Below, one piece after another: positions 24,646 through 33,540 of a stretch of DNA of 64,000 nucleotides. Below the pieces are notes generated by a model. The model did no database searches. It saw only the letters and a list, made by a program, of their open reading frames with translations, and was not told where the DNA came from. Numbering within the stretch: the stretch's first letter is position 1; every line of letters begins with the position of its first letter. Origin of the DNA: Clostridiaceae bacterium (GTDB lineage Bacteria; Bacillota; Clostridia; DSM-8532); assembly GCA_012719545.1 (NCBI GenBank), contig JAAYAD010000069.1, forward strand, positions 27,114 through 91,113. The letters run 5' to 3'. The position numbers were made by a program, and so were the translations under genes.

Positions 24646-26241
24646 TTGGCTATCTCAAAAGAAGAATTAAAAGCTGAAATAGAACGCAGAAGGACGTTTG
24701 CGATAATATCCCACCCTGACGCAGGTAAAACCACATTAACCGAAAAGCTTTTGCTTTACGGAGGCGCCATCCATATGGCCGGTTCTGTAAAGGCCAGAAA
24801 AGCAGCCAAGCACGCAGTTTCAGACTGGATGGAAATTGAAAAGCAGCGTGGTATTTCGGTTACTTCCAGTGTAATGCAGTTTAACTATGGAGGTTACTGC
24901 ATCAATATTCTTGACACCCCCGGACACCAGGACTTCAGTGAAGACACCTACCGTACCCTGGTTGCTGCAGACAGCGCCGTTATGCTTATAGACGGAGCCA
25001 AGGGTGTTGAAGCACAAACAATTAAGCTTTTCCATGTCTGTAAAATGAGGGGTATTCCCATTTTTACATTCATAAACAAAATGGACCGAGCCAGTAAGGA
25101 CCCCTTTGCCTTAATGCAGGAAATTGAAGATGTGCTTGGCATAAGGTCATATCCCATGAACTGGCCCATTGGAACCGACGGAGATTTTAAAGGAGTTTAC
25201 AACCGCCAGCTAAAGCAGATTGAGCTTTTTACCAGCGACAGAACCCATGGTCAGACAATAATCAACTCCACTAAAGCCGGAGTTGAAGATCCTGTATTTA
25301 AGGACCTTCTTGGTGAGCCTTACTACTCAAGGCTTGTTGAGGAAATTGAGCTTCTTGATATGGCCGGTGACGATTTTGATATAGGCAAGGTCTTAAAGGG
25401 CGAGCTTACACCAATCTTTTTCGGAAGTGCTATGACCAACTTTGGTGTTGAGCCTTTCCTGGAAGAGTTCCTAAAGCTTTCTCCCTGCCCCGGTCCTCAG
25501 GAATTTGTGGAGAAAGTGGTTGAGCCTGATGATAATAATTTTACAGGTTTTATCTTTAAAATTCAGGCTAATATGAATCCCAACCACCGTGACAGAATTG
25601 CCTTTTTAAAGATCTGCTCCGGTGTATTTGAAAGCGGAATGCAGGTTATTCACAGCAGGACAGGAAAGCCCATAAGGCTTACTCAGCCCCAGCAGTTTAT
25701 GGCTCAGGAACGTGAGATTATTGACAAGGCATATCCCGGTGATATTGTGGGACTCTTTGACCCCGGCATTTTCGGTATTGGAGATGCTTTAAGCTCATCA
25801 GGAAATATAACCTTCAAGGGTATTCCTTCCTTCCCTGCCGAGCATTTTGCAAGGGTAATGGCGAAAGATACCATGAAGCGCAAGCAGTTCTTAAAAGGTA
25901 TCATTCAGCTTTCGGAAGAAGGAACTATCCAGATATACAAACAGCCGGATATAGGTGTTGAGGAATTCATTATCGGAGCCGTAGGCGTGCTGCAGTTTGA
26001 GGTTTTGGAATACAGGCTTAAAAATGAATATAACGTGGACATTAAGCTTAGCAGGCTTAATTACAGGCATGCCCGCTGGATAAGCGAGACTCCCTGTGAC
26101 CCTCATGACCTGAATCTGACCTCATCCACCATGATTGTTCTGGATCAGCATGAGAACTTTGTTCTTCTGTTTGAAAACGACTGGTCCATCCAATGGGCTC
26201 TTGACAGAAACAAAGGTCTTGTTTTAAGAGATATTTCTTAA
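24646..26241 (+). CDS. prfC: Peptide chain release factor 3
   Basis: Translational GTPase that removes RF1/RF2 from the ribosome after termination. 531 residues with G1 SHPDAGKTTL, G2/G3 region RGISVTSSV and DTPGHQDFSEDTYRTL, and G4 NKMDR. The insert FKGVYNRQ and the C-terminal block HARWISETP are RF3-specific and separate it from EF-G. The TTG start follows GAGAGGG. It is a single gene closed by a strong hairpin. Confidence 0.95.
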   Translation: MAISKEELKAEIERRRTFAIISHPDAGKTTLTEKLLLYGGAIHMAGSVKARKAAKHAVSDWMEIEKQRGISVTSSVMQFNYGGYCINILDTPGHQDFSEDTYRTLVAADSAVMLIDGAKGVEAQTIKLFHVCKMRGIPIFTFINKMDRASKDPFALMQEIEDVLGIRSYPMNWPIGTDGDFKGVYNRQLKQIELFTSDRTHGQTIINSTKAGVEDPVFKDLLGEPYYSRLVEEIELLDMAGDDFDIGKVLKGELTPIFFGSAMTNFGVEPFLEEFLKLSPCPGPQEFVEKVVEPDDNNFTGFIFKIQANMNPNHRDRIAFLKICSGVFESGMQVIHSRTGKPIRLTQPQQFMAQEREIIDKAYPGDIVGLFDPGIFGIGDALSSSGNITFKGIPSFPAEHFARVMAKDTMKRKQFLKGIIQLSEEGTIQIYKQPDIGVEEFIIGAVGVLQFEVLEYRLKNEYNVDIKLSRLNYRHARWISETPCDPHDLNLTSSTMIVLDQHENFVLLFENDWSIQWALDRNKGLVLRDIS

Positions 26242-26260
26242 ATATCTTACGTGTATAAAA

Positions 26261-26301
26261 AAGCAAACCCCCTACGTAAAGTTACGAAAGGGGGTTTGCT
26301 T
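26261..26301. terminator. Bidirectional terminator between prfC and the LysM gene
   Basis: A 13-bp perfect stem AAGCAAACCCCCT/AGGGGGTTTGCTT. On the minus strand it runs into TTTTTTAT, so it is strongest for the LysM gene; on the plus strand it also closes prfC. Confidence 0.88.
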
Positions 26302-26336
26302 CATTATGGGGAATATCATATTAAAGCAACAAGGCT

Positions 26337-26633
26337 TTAGGGCAGCATAATTATTTGACCTGCATATATATTGTCGCTGGTTATATTGTTAAGCTCTTTT
26401 ATTTTGTATATATAATATCTTATATCGCCGTCAGGATTATTATTGAGGGCAATGTCCCAAAGGGTATCCCCTTTCCGGACAACAACATAGTTGCTGCTTA
26501 TATCCTGATCATTTACTTTATCTGAAGATGCCGCAACATTAATAATGAGTTTTCCAAATACGGCTATCATTATAAAAATCATCAGAACAGCTGCAAAACG
26601 TTTTCTATTTTTTAAAACAAGCCTTCTTCTCAT
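26337..26633 (-). CDS. LysM membrane protein, YneA-like SOS cell-division inhibitor
   Basis: 98 residues: basic N-terminus (MRRRLVLKNRKR), one membrane helix (residues 14-34) and an extracytoplasmic LysM domain (YVVVRKGDTLWDIALNN...YAGQIIML). GGAGGG lies seven bases before ATG 26633; the frame upstream to 26750 crosses the promoter and is not coding. In Bacillus a LysM protein of this shape, YneA, is divergent from lexA and halts division during DNA damage. Here gene order, SOS boxes and topology match, so the same role is likely, although sequence identity to YneA cannot be measured here. Confidence 0.85.
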   Translation of the reverse strand: MRRRLVLKNRKRFAAVLMIFIMIAVFGKLIINVAASSDKVNDQDISSNYVVVRKGDTLWDIALNNNPDGDIRYYIYKIKELNNITSDNIYAGQIIMLP

Positions 26634-26645
26634 ATTCGACCCTCC

Positions 26646-26659
26646 AGAACACTTGTTCT
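26646..26659. promoter_or_regulatory. LexA box 1
   Basis: AGAACACTTGTTCT, a perfect 14-base dyad matching the Gram-positive SOS box CGAACRNRYGTTYG closely. It sits between the promoter and start of the LysM gene. Confidence 0.85.
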
Positions 26660-26669
26660 TTTTAAGAAA

Positions 26670-26698
26670 ATTATAGCGAACACTTGTTCTGTTGTCAA
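26670..26698 (-). promoter_or_regulatory. SOS promoter of the LysM gene with LexA box 2
   Basis: On the minus strand TTGACA and TATAAT, both consensus, are 17 bases apart (26693-26698 and 26670-26675). LexA box 2, CGAACACTTGTTCT (26677-26690), fills the spacer, so LexA and RNA polymerase exclude each other. Confidence 0.88.
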
Positions 26699-26706
26699 CG
26701 GGTATT

Positions 26707-26746
26707 CGAACATTTGTTTGACATTTTTCTATAATAAGGATATAAT
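26707..26746 (+). promoter_or_regulatory. lexA promoter with LexA box 3
   Basis: TTGACA (26718-26723) and TATAAT (26741-26746) are 17 bases apart, full consensus. LexA box 3, CGAACATTTGTTTG (26707-26720), overlaps the -35, giving autorepression. The three boxes lie 31 and 30 bases apart. Confidence 0.88.
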
Positions 26747-26807
26747 ACAAGTGGAAAACCTTAGTATTAATTAGTGTTTAGGCACTTATTTTGGTGGAGG
26801 ATGCTTG

Positions 26808-27434
26808 ATGAGGCAGCGAAATATCGATAAGCAAAAAAAGATTCTTGATTTTGTCAACAGATATCAATCTGAAAAAGGCTACCCCCCATCGGTTCGTGAA
26901 ATATGCAAGGCCGTTGGCTTCAAATCTACATCAACTGTTCATGCATATATAAAGAAGCTTGAGGAAGAAGGCCAGATTTCAAAGGACGCTACCAAGCCCA
27001 GAGCGCTGAAAGTATTGGACAGCTCAAAAAGAAGCCTTGAAGGCTACATTTCAGATCAGGAAATAGATAATATTCCGGTATTGGGTAAAATTACAGCCGG
27101 AAAACCCATTCTGGCAGTTGAAAACATTGAAGAAACATTCCCTGTTCCGGTTCAGTATCTTGAAAATTCAACTTCCTTCATGCTGAAGGTAAAAGGCGAC
27201 AGTATGATAAATGCCGGAATCCTTGATGGGGATTATATAATTGTTAAACAGCAAAATACAGCTAACAATGGCGATATGGTCGTTGCCTTAATCGATGATG
27301 AAGCCACCGTAAAAACATTTTATAAGGAAAAGGATTACTTCCGCCTTCAGCCCGAGAATCCCGCCTATGAGCCAATAATAGTAAAAGAACTCAGCATTCT
27401 CGGGAAAGTAATCGGACTTTTCAGAAAATATTAA
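26808..27434 (+). CDS. lexA: SOS repressor LexA
   Basis: 208-residue repressor that cleaves itself when stimulated by RecA filaments. N-terminal winged helix (KKILDFVNRYQSEKGYPPSVREI, STVHAYIKKLEEEG), cleavage site Ala-Gly in GKITAGKPIL near residue 97, catalytic Ser in KGDSMINAGILDGD and Lys in EATVKTFYKE. ATG 26808 has GGAGG seven bases upstream; the TTG just before it is less likely. It represses itself and the divergent LysM gene through three boxes. Confidence 0.97.
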   Translation: MRQRNIDKQKKILDFVNRYQSEKGYPPSVREICKAVGFKSTSTVHAYIKKLEEEGQISKDATKPRALKVLDSSKRSLEGYISDQEIDNIPVLGKITAGKPILAVENIEETFPVPVQYLENSTSFMLKVKGDSMINAGILDGDYIIVKQQNTANNGDMVVALIDDEATVKTFYKEKDYFRLQPENPAYEPIIVKELSILGKVIGLFRKY

Positions 27435-27539
27435 ACCTGAAGGGACATAGGGTACAAAGGATACAGACAAGAAACAAGGATGCCATGAGTCCTATTCCAA
27501 TACATATAGCATACAGCTATGTGTGGCGTACTTTTACTA

Positions 27540-28286
27540 TTAAATTGTCCACTGATTGTGAATGATTCCAACGATGTACCAGACATCATTTTTCTTTTCG
27601 AATACAAGCTTAAGACTTCTCCAGTCCATTCCCTCATACTTGGGATCTATACCTGAAAAGTAATATTCGACTATGATGGAGTTCTTGTAAACCTCAAAGC
27701 TGTTGTCCAGCGCATTTCCATAACTCAAGGTCTTGTTGTAGCCTACCTGTTCAGCATTTAAATAATCTGCATCATAGATGAATGCTTTATAATAGTCCTC
27801 AAATTTAAGGTTCATAGGTTCCCCTGAACCGTCGTAGTATCCCCAAAGATATGTCTTGGAGTCATTAGCCAGATTTCTTACTTCTTCGGCTGTAAATACA
27901 AGATCCTTCTCCACATCAACAAATGTGTATGGTGTAAAACGGACTCCTTTTTCAGGATGGACTGCATCAGAAAACTTTTCCATGTCATAGTTCTTAATTG
28001 CTGTCAGAACAGTCTTGGCTCTCTCCTCTATGACACTTTTGATATACTCCTCTGTGTCTGCCTGAAGCACATCGCCTTTATCAGCCAGCTCGCTGTTTTG
28101 AGTCTCTTTATCAGTACTTTTATCAGAAGCCGTGCTCTTATCCTGCCCGGCTGTCTCGTTGGAATCCTGCTTTTCAATAACTTTAACCTTGTCGGTATCA
28201 AGGTTAAAGGCTGAACAAGCCGTCGATGTAAATATTAATGCCAAGGCTGCCAAAACCAAAAGCAATACTTTTAAATCTTTGTTCAT
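27540..28286 (-). CDS. Lipoprotein of unknown function, downstream of a two-component system
   Basis: 248 residues: lipoprotein signal with lipobox STAC (C24), a low-complexity Ser/Thr/Lys/Asp linker (residues 32-70) and a C-terminal globular domain (TVLTAIKNYDMEKFSDAVHPEKGVRF ... KLVFEKKNDVWYIVGIIHNQWT) resembling NTF2/SnoaL-type folds. AAGGAG lies before ATG 28286. The gene follows the response regulator and kinase on the same strand with a 107-base gap. A role as sensor accessory or as a target of that system is inference. Confidence 0.72.
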   Translation of the reverse strand: MNKDLKVLLLVLAALALIFTSTACSAFNLDTDKVKVIEKQDSNETAGQDKSTASDKSTDKETQNSELADKGDVLQADTEEYIKSVIEERAKTVLTAIKNYDMEKFSDAVHPEKGVRFTPYTFVDVEKDLVFTAEEVRNLANDSKTYLWGYYDGSGEPMNLKFEDYYKAFIYDADYLNAEQVGYNKTLSYGNALDNSFEVYKNSIIVEYYFSGIDPKYEGMDWRSLKLVFEKKNDVWYIVGIIHNQWTI

Positions 28287-28393
28287 AAATAACACTCCTT
28301 TTAAAACAAACCAATGTTGTGTCTTGCTACGCTTATATAATAGCAACCGCATGTTTCATACTTACATCGAACTTGTTTCAAGGTTGTAACAAA

Positions 28394-29782
28394 TTAACTG
28401 TCAATAGGCAAACTCAGAATTGCTGTTGTACCGCCTTCAATTCCGGCTGTAAGCCTTATTGAGCCGTTGTGAGCCTCCACAATATGCTTTGCAATAGACA
28501 GTCCTAAACCTGTTCCGGGTATTCTCTGAGCATTTTCGGCCCTGTAGAAGCGATCAAATACCTTTGACATTTCTTTTTCAGGAATTCCTATGCCTTGATC
28601 GGATATCATGAGAATGACTTCATTGGACTCCTTAAAAAGATTCAGCCGTACAACGGATTTTGACGGGGAATATTTGACTGCATTATCTATAAGATTTACT
28701 ACAACCTGAACCAGCTTTTCCTTATCCCCTTTTACATACACATCGGATTCTATATCGGAAGTTATCTTAACACCGTTATTTTGCGCCCTGATGAGCATTT
28801 TGTCCACCGTGTCATTAACAAGATCTGAAAAATTAAGCCTGTTCATATTAAACTCTTCTCGTCCCGTTTCAATCCTGGACAACGTCAAGACTTCGTTTAC
28901 CAACTTATAAAGCCTGTCCGATTCATTTTTAAGATGAAAAACTGCCTTTTTAAGGTCAGGCCTGTCCCCAACTTCTTCATAGAGAAGCTCTGAATAACCT
29001 TTAATTGCTGTAAGTGGAGTCCTGAGCTCATGGGATACATTGGACACAAATTGCTTTTGCCTTAGTATATACTCCTGGAGCTGGATGCCCATTTCATTGA
29101 AGCTTCGGGAAAGCTGGGCTATTTCATCCGAGCCCTTTATTTCAACAGGCGAGAATATTCTGTTGGCATAATTGTCGGCGGCTTTCGCCAGCCTGTTTAT
29201 GGGCTTTGTAAGCCTTGATGCTATAAAAATGCTGATTAGGGCAAGGAGTATTGCAAAAATGAAAGTGCCAATCAACAGTATATTGGAAACCCCGTTAATC
29301 AGCCCTTGCAGGAAACTCATGGGGTAAATTATCTCCAAAATACCTATTATACTGTCTTTAAAGGTAATTGGTGACGCAAAGTAGGCTGTGCTGTTTCTTA
29401 CAATATAGGCATAGCTGCCATTTGATGCGGCCTCTAATATTTCTCTGTTTTGGGTATCGGAAATGCCAAGAGAGGTATTTGCTTTAGATGATGCCAAAAG
29501 TTTAAAATCCTTGTCATAGATGCGGATATTACCGAATACCAGCCCCAGTTTTCCAATTACAAACTTGGAAGTCTCGGCGCTTAAATCGTCGGAATTTTCA
29601 TTTTGAATTGCATGAAGCTGGGTAATGTAAAGCTCAGCCAGGCTGCTCTGGCCTGTAAGCTGCTGTTCAATGGTGTTAATTCCAAGGTTTTTGATTGAAT
29701 TAAGGGTAAATAAGCCCACAAAGAACAGTATCACAAATGCGGCAGACAAGTAGTAGACAATAAGCTTTTCTTTTAGTTTCAC
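28394..29782 (-). CDS. Membrane sensor histidine kinase
   Basis: About 462 residues: two membrane helices (about 8-29 and 167-190) enclosing an extracytoplasmic sensor domain of roughly 130 residues, then HAMP, HisKA with FVSNVSHELRTPLTAIKGYSE (phospho-His near 251) and HATPase_c with the N box LIDNAVKYSP, DQGIGIPE and GTGLGLSIAKHIVE. The GTG at 29782 follows GGGGGTG; the frame extends upstream only into the regulator gene. It starts one base after the regulator stop, so the pair is translationally linked. The layout resembles PhoR/WalK-type kinases, but no PAS domain is visible. The signal is unknown. Confidence 0.9.
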   Translation of the reverse strand: MKLKEKLIVYYLSAAFVILFFVGLFTLNSIKNLGINTIEQQLTGQSSLAELYITQLHAIQNENSDDLSAETSKFVIGKLGLVFGNIRIYDKDFKLLASSKANTSLGISDTQNREILEAASNGSYAYIVRNSTAYFASPITFKDSIIGILEIIYPMSFLQGLINGVSNILLIGTFIFAILLALISIFIASRLTKPINRLAKAADNYANRIFSPVEIKGSDEIAQLSRSFNEMGIQLQEYILRQKQFVSNVSHELRTPLTAIKGYSELLYEEVGDRPDLKKAVFHLKNESDRLYKLVNEVLTLSRIETGREEFNMNRLNFSDLVNDTVDKMLIRAQNNGVKITSDIESDVYVKGDKEKLVQVVVNLIDNAVKYSPSKSVVRLNLFKESNEVILMISDQGIGIPEKEMSKVFDRFYRAENAQRIPGTGLGLSIAKHIVEAHNGSIRLTAGIEGGTTAILSLPIDS

Positions 29783-29783
29783 C

Positions 29784-30467
29784 CTACACACCCCCAAGCC
29801 TGTAGCCAAAGCCGTATACAGTTACAATGTGCCTGGGATTGCTGCTGTCATCCTCAATCTTCTTTCTCAACCTTGTAACACAAATATCCACCGCTCTTGT
29901 ATCACCCATGTAGTCATAGCCCCATGCTTTGGTAAGAAGCTCTTCTCTGCTAAATACCTTCCTGGGATTTTTAATAAACACCTCTAAAAGCTCATATTCC
30001 CTTAAGGTAAGGTCAACTGGCTTACCATTTTTGGTCACAGTACGGTTTTCAAGATCTACTACAAGGTCAAGATGGCTTAAAACCTCTTTGTCTGATTCTT
30101 CATATTTTTCAACTCGTCTTAATGCTGCTTTAATGCGGGCTATCAGTTCCCTTGTATCAAAGGGCTTTGTAATATAGTCATCCGCTCCAAGGTCAAGGCC
30201 TAGAACCTTGTCATTTATATCATTCCTGGCGGTGAGCATAATGATTGGCACATTTCTTCTTCCTGCCATCTGCCTGCACAATTCATGACCGCTTGTATCG
30301 GGAAGCATTAGATCCAGAAGTACAAGATCAGGGTTAAAGGACTCAAAAAGAGCCATGGCCGACTTTCCATCGGATGCTGTCGCCACCTGAAACTGCTCTC
30401 TTATAAGTATCATTTCCAGCAAATCAAGTATGGCCTGTTCATCGTCAACTATCAGAATTTTATGCAA
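29784..30467 (-). CDS. OmpR-family response regulator
   Basis: 227 residues: receiver domain with acidic pair DD (8-9), phospho-acceptor D52 (LVLLDLMLPD), and K in ITKPFD; C-terminal winged helix with LTLREYELLEVFIKNPRKVFSREELL and VDICVTRLRKKIEDD, ending VYGFGYRL. TTG 30467 follows GGAGGG at seven bases, so the first residues (HKILIVDDEQ) fit the family; the frame up to 30503 has no such context. First gene of the regulator-kinase-lipoprotein unit. Confidence 0.93.
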   Translation of the reverse strand: MHKILIVDDEQAILDLLEMILIREQFQVATASDGKSAMALFESFNPDLVLLDLMLPDTSGHELCRQMAGRRNVPIIMLTARNDINDKVLGLDLGADDYITKPFDTRELIARIKAALRRVEKYEESDKEVLSHLDLVVDLENRTVTKNGKPVDLTLREYELLEVFIKNPRKVFSREELLTKAWGYDYMGDTRAVDICVTRLRKKIEDDSSNPRHIVTVYGFGYRLGGV

Positions 30468-30563
30468 CAATATCCCTCCCAGGATTTCTGAACAACACGT
30501 CATATTATATATTACCCTTTATTGGAATAATTGAAGTAAGGACTGATTTAAAATATCAAATAT

Positions 30564-30637
30564 AATAAAAAATTTGACTCCTTTGGCTGGGTAAGGCTGC
30601 ATCCTTTCAGGATACAGTTTAATTCTGCAAAGGAGCC
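30564..30637 (-). terminator. Two-hairpin terminator structure after the GNAT gene
   Basis: An outer stem GACTCCTTTGG/GCAAAGGAGCC encloses an inner hairpin CTGCATCC/GGATACAG with a five-base loop. On the minus strand this is followed by AAATTTTTTATTATATTT. It lies between the acetyltransferase stop and the response-regulator promoter. It is likely a terminator, though a leader element of the regulator operon is possible. Confidence 0.65.
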
Positions 30638-30683
30638 AGGCATATTAATTTAAAAATATTAAATTGGTTAGATTATATGAACA

Positions 30684-31178
30684 TCATTTCAAAATCTTCT
30701 GCATAATAACTACATCCAGCATTCTTCCAAATTTAATTCCAATTTCTTTTAAATAACCACACTGTTCATAGCCGTTTTTGGCAAAAAGTTTTATGCTGGC
30801 CGTATTTTCACCGCAGATAACTGCTATCAGAGAATGGATTCCGTTCTTCCTGGCGTGTGCATCCAAAGTTTCAAGAACTATACTTCCTATCCCTTTGCCG
30901 CTATAGCCGGGCTTTAAGTAAAGGGTAACCTCCCCTGAAATCCTGTATGCCTGCCGCTTTTTATATGGGCCAATATATGCATACCCGCAAAATTCATCAT
31001 TGTCCAATATGGCCAGAGTTACATATATATCATCATCCTGATACAGGATGTACTTCATTTCTTCTACTGATATTTCCTCCGTATGAAAGGTAACGGTTGT
31101 ATTTTTAATGTAGTAATTGTATATCTCCCTGGCTTCATCCAGATATTTATCGGTAAAGGGTTCAAATCTAATATTCAT
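30684..31178 (-). CDS. GNAT N-acetyltransferase, phosphinothricin-acetyltransferase-like
   Basis: 164 residues with the GNAT core: YLDEAREIYNYYIKNTTVTFHTEEIS at the start (PAT/Bar-like), GEVTLYLKPGYSGKGIGSIVLETL as the acetyl-CoA loop (Q/R-x-x-G-x-G type), and IAVICGENTASIKLFAKNGYEQCGY. Members acetylate amines of small molecules such as phosphinothricin, methionine sulfoximine or amino acids; the substrate here is not known. GAGG lies before the ATG. Monocistronic. Confidence 0.85.
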   Translation of the reverse strand: MNIRFEPFTDKYLDEAREIYNYYIKNTTVTFHTEEISVEEMKYILYQDDDIYVTLAILDNDEFCGYAYIGPYKKRQAYRISGEVTLYLKPGYSGKGIGSIVLETLDAHARKNGIHSLIAVICGENTASIKLFAKNGYEQCGYLKEIGIKFGRMLDVVIMQKILK

Positions 31179-31432
31179 AGTGGTTCCTCGATTCCAATCC
31201 AGTATATAAAATCCTTATGCTTTGGCTTTCCTGACCATTGATTCAATATCTAAGTTCATCCCATGAATAATGTCCCTATATGGACAACCTCAAAGCCACT
31301 GCTTTCTTATTTTATACCTTATTTTTATAATTTCAATCATAAGATTTAATACAAGCATAATCTCCCTGAACCCTTTGTGATTGAATAAGCCGTCCATACG
31401 TATTACTCATTGAGCAAAAATTATAACAACAT

Positions 31433-32815
31433 TTATTTTTCAGCCGGATTTTCACATATGCCCATAAACAATAGGCTTCCGTCACGTGCTGTAATATAGT
31501 AGATAAAAGGGCGATTAAGAATCATCTCTGCTCTGCCTTCAGGCATGGCAGACCCTGAATAGTCAATTTGAGTAAAAGCTGATGCTTCAACACCGTCTTC
31601 ATCAATGGAAATATGGGTTTCCTGCCGTATATCGGTAATATATGCCATGTGGTCTGTAATTCCGCTAAAGTCTGCGTCAGAAGCAAAAGCTGAGCTAACT
31701 CCAAGCCTTTTGAGGGCATCGGTCAATAAAAGTTTTGAACCAAATCCAAACTTGGGTATTTTCCATACAACCTCTCCATTGAAGTATTCTCCTCCTTCGA
31801 AGGCTTCCTTCATTTTATCGGAAGATGCAAAAAAATCATATGGAGATACACCTTCGTCAGGCAGTATAAATACCATGTGTCCTGCGTTTTTAAGTCCCAG
31901 GCCAGCCCGGGTAAAACCTTCTCCTTTGCTAAATCCGGCCGAACCAAAAGTTTGATTCATAAAGTCTGCTTTTACTTCACTTCCATTGGAGAGATAAAAA
32001 GTATCCTCAGCAGTTTTGTTCTTATCAAAACGATTAATCCATTGATCATAAAAATAAACCGTGTTTAGGATTGATAATATTTGATCAGGATTTGTCTCAA
32101 TTGATGGCGAAAGCGTCCCGTTTGTGTTTTTTGATATCCAGTTGGCCATAGCTTTACTTGTTTCTTGGCTGGAAAAGTCAACACTATGGGAACTGGCGTA
32201 GAAATTCCTAGCCGCACGTTTCACAAAATCGTCCTTAAATGAAATGGGTTCACCATTCATATCATTATCGAGCCAAATTGAGTTGGCGATTTTAAGTTTT
32301 CCAATTTCATTGTCAGCATAAATCCTCCTGTAGTAATTGCCGCATTGTTCTTCCAGCACCTGAGCATCAGAAATGCCTAAGATATTAAGCAATTGAGTCT
32401 TTGTATCTCCATCTGCACCCGAGGCTGCAACAGCAAGAGCATAATATAAGGAAAGAGGAGAAAAATGGATGTTTTGGCCTTTATTCTCAAGTATAAGAGC
32501 ACCCGTATTATATGAGAAATCATTAAGAGCAGTAATAAAGCTTTCGAGAACAGGATTTTGCTCCAATACTTCTCTTCTTGTATCATAGTCCTCAAATGCA
32601 TATGCCCTGGGATAAATGACATCCAGAATAAGTCCAGAATTCTGAGTTCCATTTCTTAATACCAGAATCCTTGCGCAAAGCACCAATAAAGCACACGCAG
32701 CAATAGCCATATATTTTCGCCATGAGTTTTTCTTTTTAAGCCTTGTCTTCATTGCTTCTTCTATAAACTCATCTCTAACATTCGTAATAGCATCAAATAT
32801 TCTTTTTTCCTTCAC
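31433..32815 (-). CDS. Membrane-anchored serpin with anti-sigma-like N-terminus
   Basis: 460 residues. A cytoplasmic N-terminal stretch of about 33 residues (MKEKRIFDAITNVRDEFIEE) and one membrane helix (about 34-52) precede a full extracytoplasmic serpin domain from about residue 90 (NIHFSPLSLYYALAVAASGA, ANSIWLDND, LSILNTVYFYDQW, hinge EDGVEASAFT 406-415, FNRPFIYYI-type end). Serpins trap proteases by a suicide mechanism; by hinge counting P1 would be near S422. The N-terminus resembles those of membrane proteins encoded after clostridial ECF sigma factors. The GTG start overlaps the sigma stop by four bases. Inference: it controls that sigma factor or is its membrane target. The signal is unknown. 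Confidence 0.88.
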   Translation of the reverse strand: MKEKRIFDAITNVRDEFIEEAMKTRLKKKNSWRKYMAIAACALLVLCARILVLRNGTQNSGLILDVIYPRAYAFEDYDTRREVLEQNPVLESFITALNDFSYNTGALILENKGQNIHFSPLSLYYALAVAASGADGDTKTQLLNILGISDAQVLEEQCGNYYRRIYADNEIGKLKIANSIWLDNDMNGEPISFKDDFVKRAARNFYASSHSVDFSSQETSKAMANWISKNTNGTLSPSIETNPDQILSILNTVYFYDQWINRFDKNKTAEDTFYLSNGSEVKADFMNQTFGSAGFSKGEGFTRAGLGLKNAGHMVFILPDEGVSPYDFFASSDKMKEAFEGGEYFNGEVVWKIPKFGFGSKLLLTDALKRLGVSSAFASDADFSGITDHMAYITDIRQETHISIDEDGVEASAFTQIDYSGSAMPEGRAEMILNRPFIYYITARDGSLLFMGICENPAEK

Positions 32816-33369
32816 AGCCAGATGCCCTCCTTTTCAAGGTCATATTTAAGGCTTTGCCTAAGCCTGTACATGCGGCCGGCTAATTTATTGGGTGTTGTTC
32901 CGCATTCGCCTGCAAGCTTATTTACTGAATCACCAAACCAGTACCTGCGCAAGAATAATACCCTGTCATCTTTGGAAAGCTTTTTTAGCCAATTGTTTAT
33001 TGCCGCGGACAGCTCTTTAGCCTCTATTTCTCGTTCTACCTGGTTTGTGGAAGGAACACAATCAGAAAGCTCAGAAATAATAACTTCTGCGCCATTGTAT
33101 CTTTTTAGTGCCCGGCGTTGGTGCCAGCGGTTAATTGATAGATTTCTCACAATACGTCCTAGATATGCCGCAAGGGAAATTGGTTTTTGCGGAGGCATTG
33201 TATTCCACGCTTTGCAATACGTGTCGCTAACGCATTCCTCACAATCTTCATGATTTGATAGAATATTAAATGCAATTGCATTAAGCATTCCGCCATATTT
33301 TGAATTGCTTTCCAGGATTGCGGCCTCATCACGAGCCCAGTACAACTCTATTATCTCAATATCCTCCAT
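32812..33369 (-). CDS. ECF-type RNA polymerase sigma factor
   Basis: 185 residues with region 2 (AFNILSNHEDCEECVSDTYCKAWNTMPPQKPISLAAYLGRIVRNLSINRW) and region 4 (LSKDDRVLFLRRYWFGDSVNKLAGECGTTPNKLAGRMYRLRQSLK). ATG 33369 has GAGGAG five bases upstream. It is translationally coupled to the serpin gene (GTGA overlap), the arrangement expected for a sigma/anti-sigma pair. It belongs to the clostridial group in which the downstream gene encodes a single-pass membrane protein. Its own promoter may lie in the 300-base gap upstream. Confidence 0.9.
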   Translation of the reverse strand: MEDIEIIELYWARDEAAILESNSKYGGMLNAIAFNILSNHEDCEECVSDTYCKAWNTMPPQKPISLAAYLGRIVRNLSINRWHQRRALKRYNGAEVIISELSDCVPSTNQVEREIEAKELSAAINNWLKKLSKDDRVLFLRRYWFGDSVNKLAGECGTTPNKLAGRMYRLRQSLKYDLEKEGIWL

Positions 33370-33540
33370 GTGCTCCTCCTCTTTAATACAGAGAAACATT
33401 CATATATAAAGACATGAATAAAATGCAAATATTCGTACGGATTAAATTTTTTTAATTAATATTGGACTATTAGTTATCTAATTATCTTTATCTTAATGTA
33501 CTCAATGTGCTGAATGCAACTTAGTTGTACGTTATATACC

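Noticed and set aside
27502..27525. Short hairpin between lexA and the lipoprotein gene
   Set aside because: Stem has a mismatch, and no T-run follows on either side; not convincing as a terminator.
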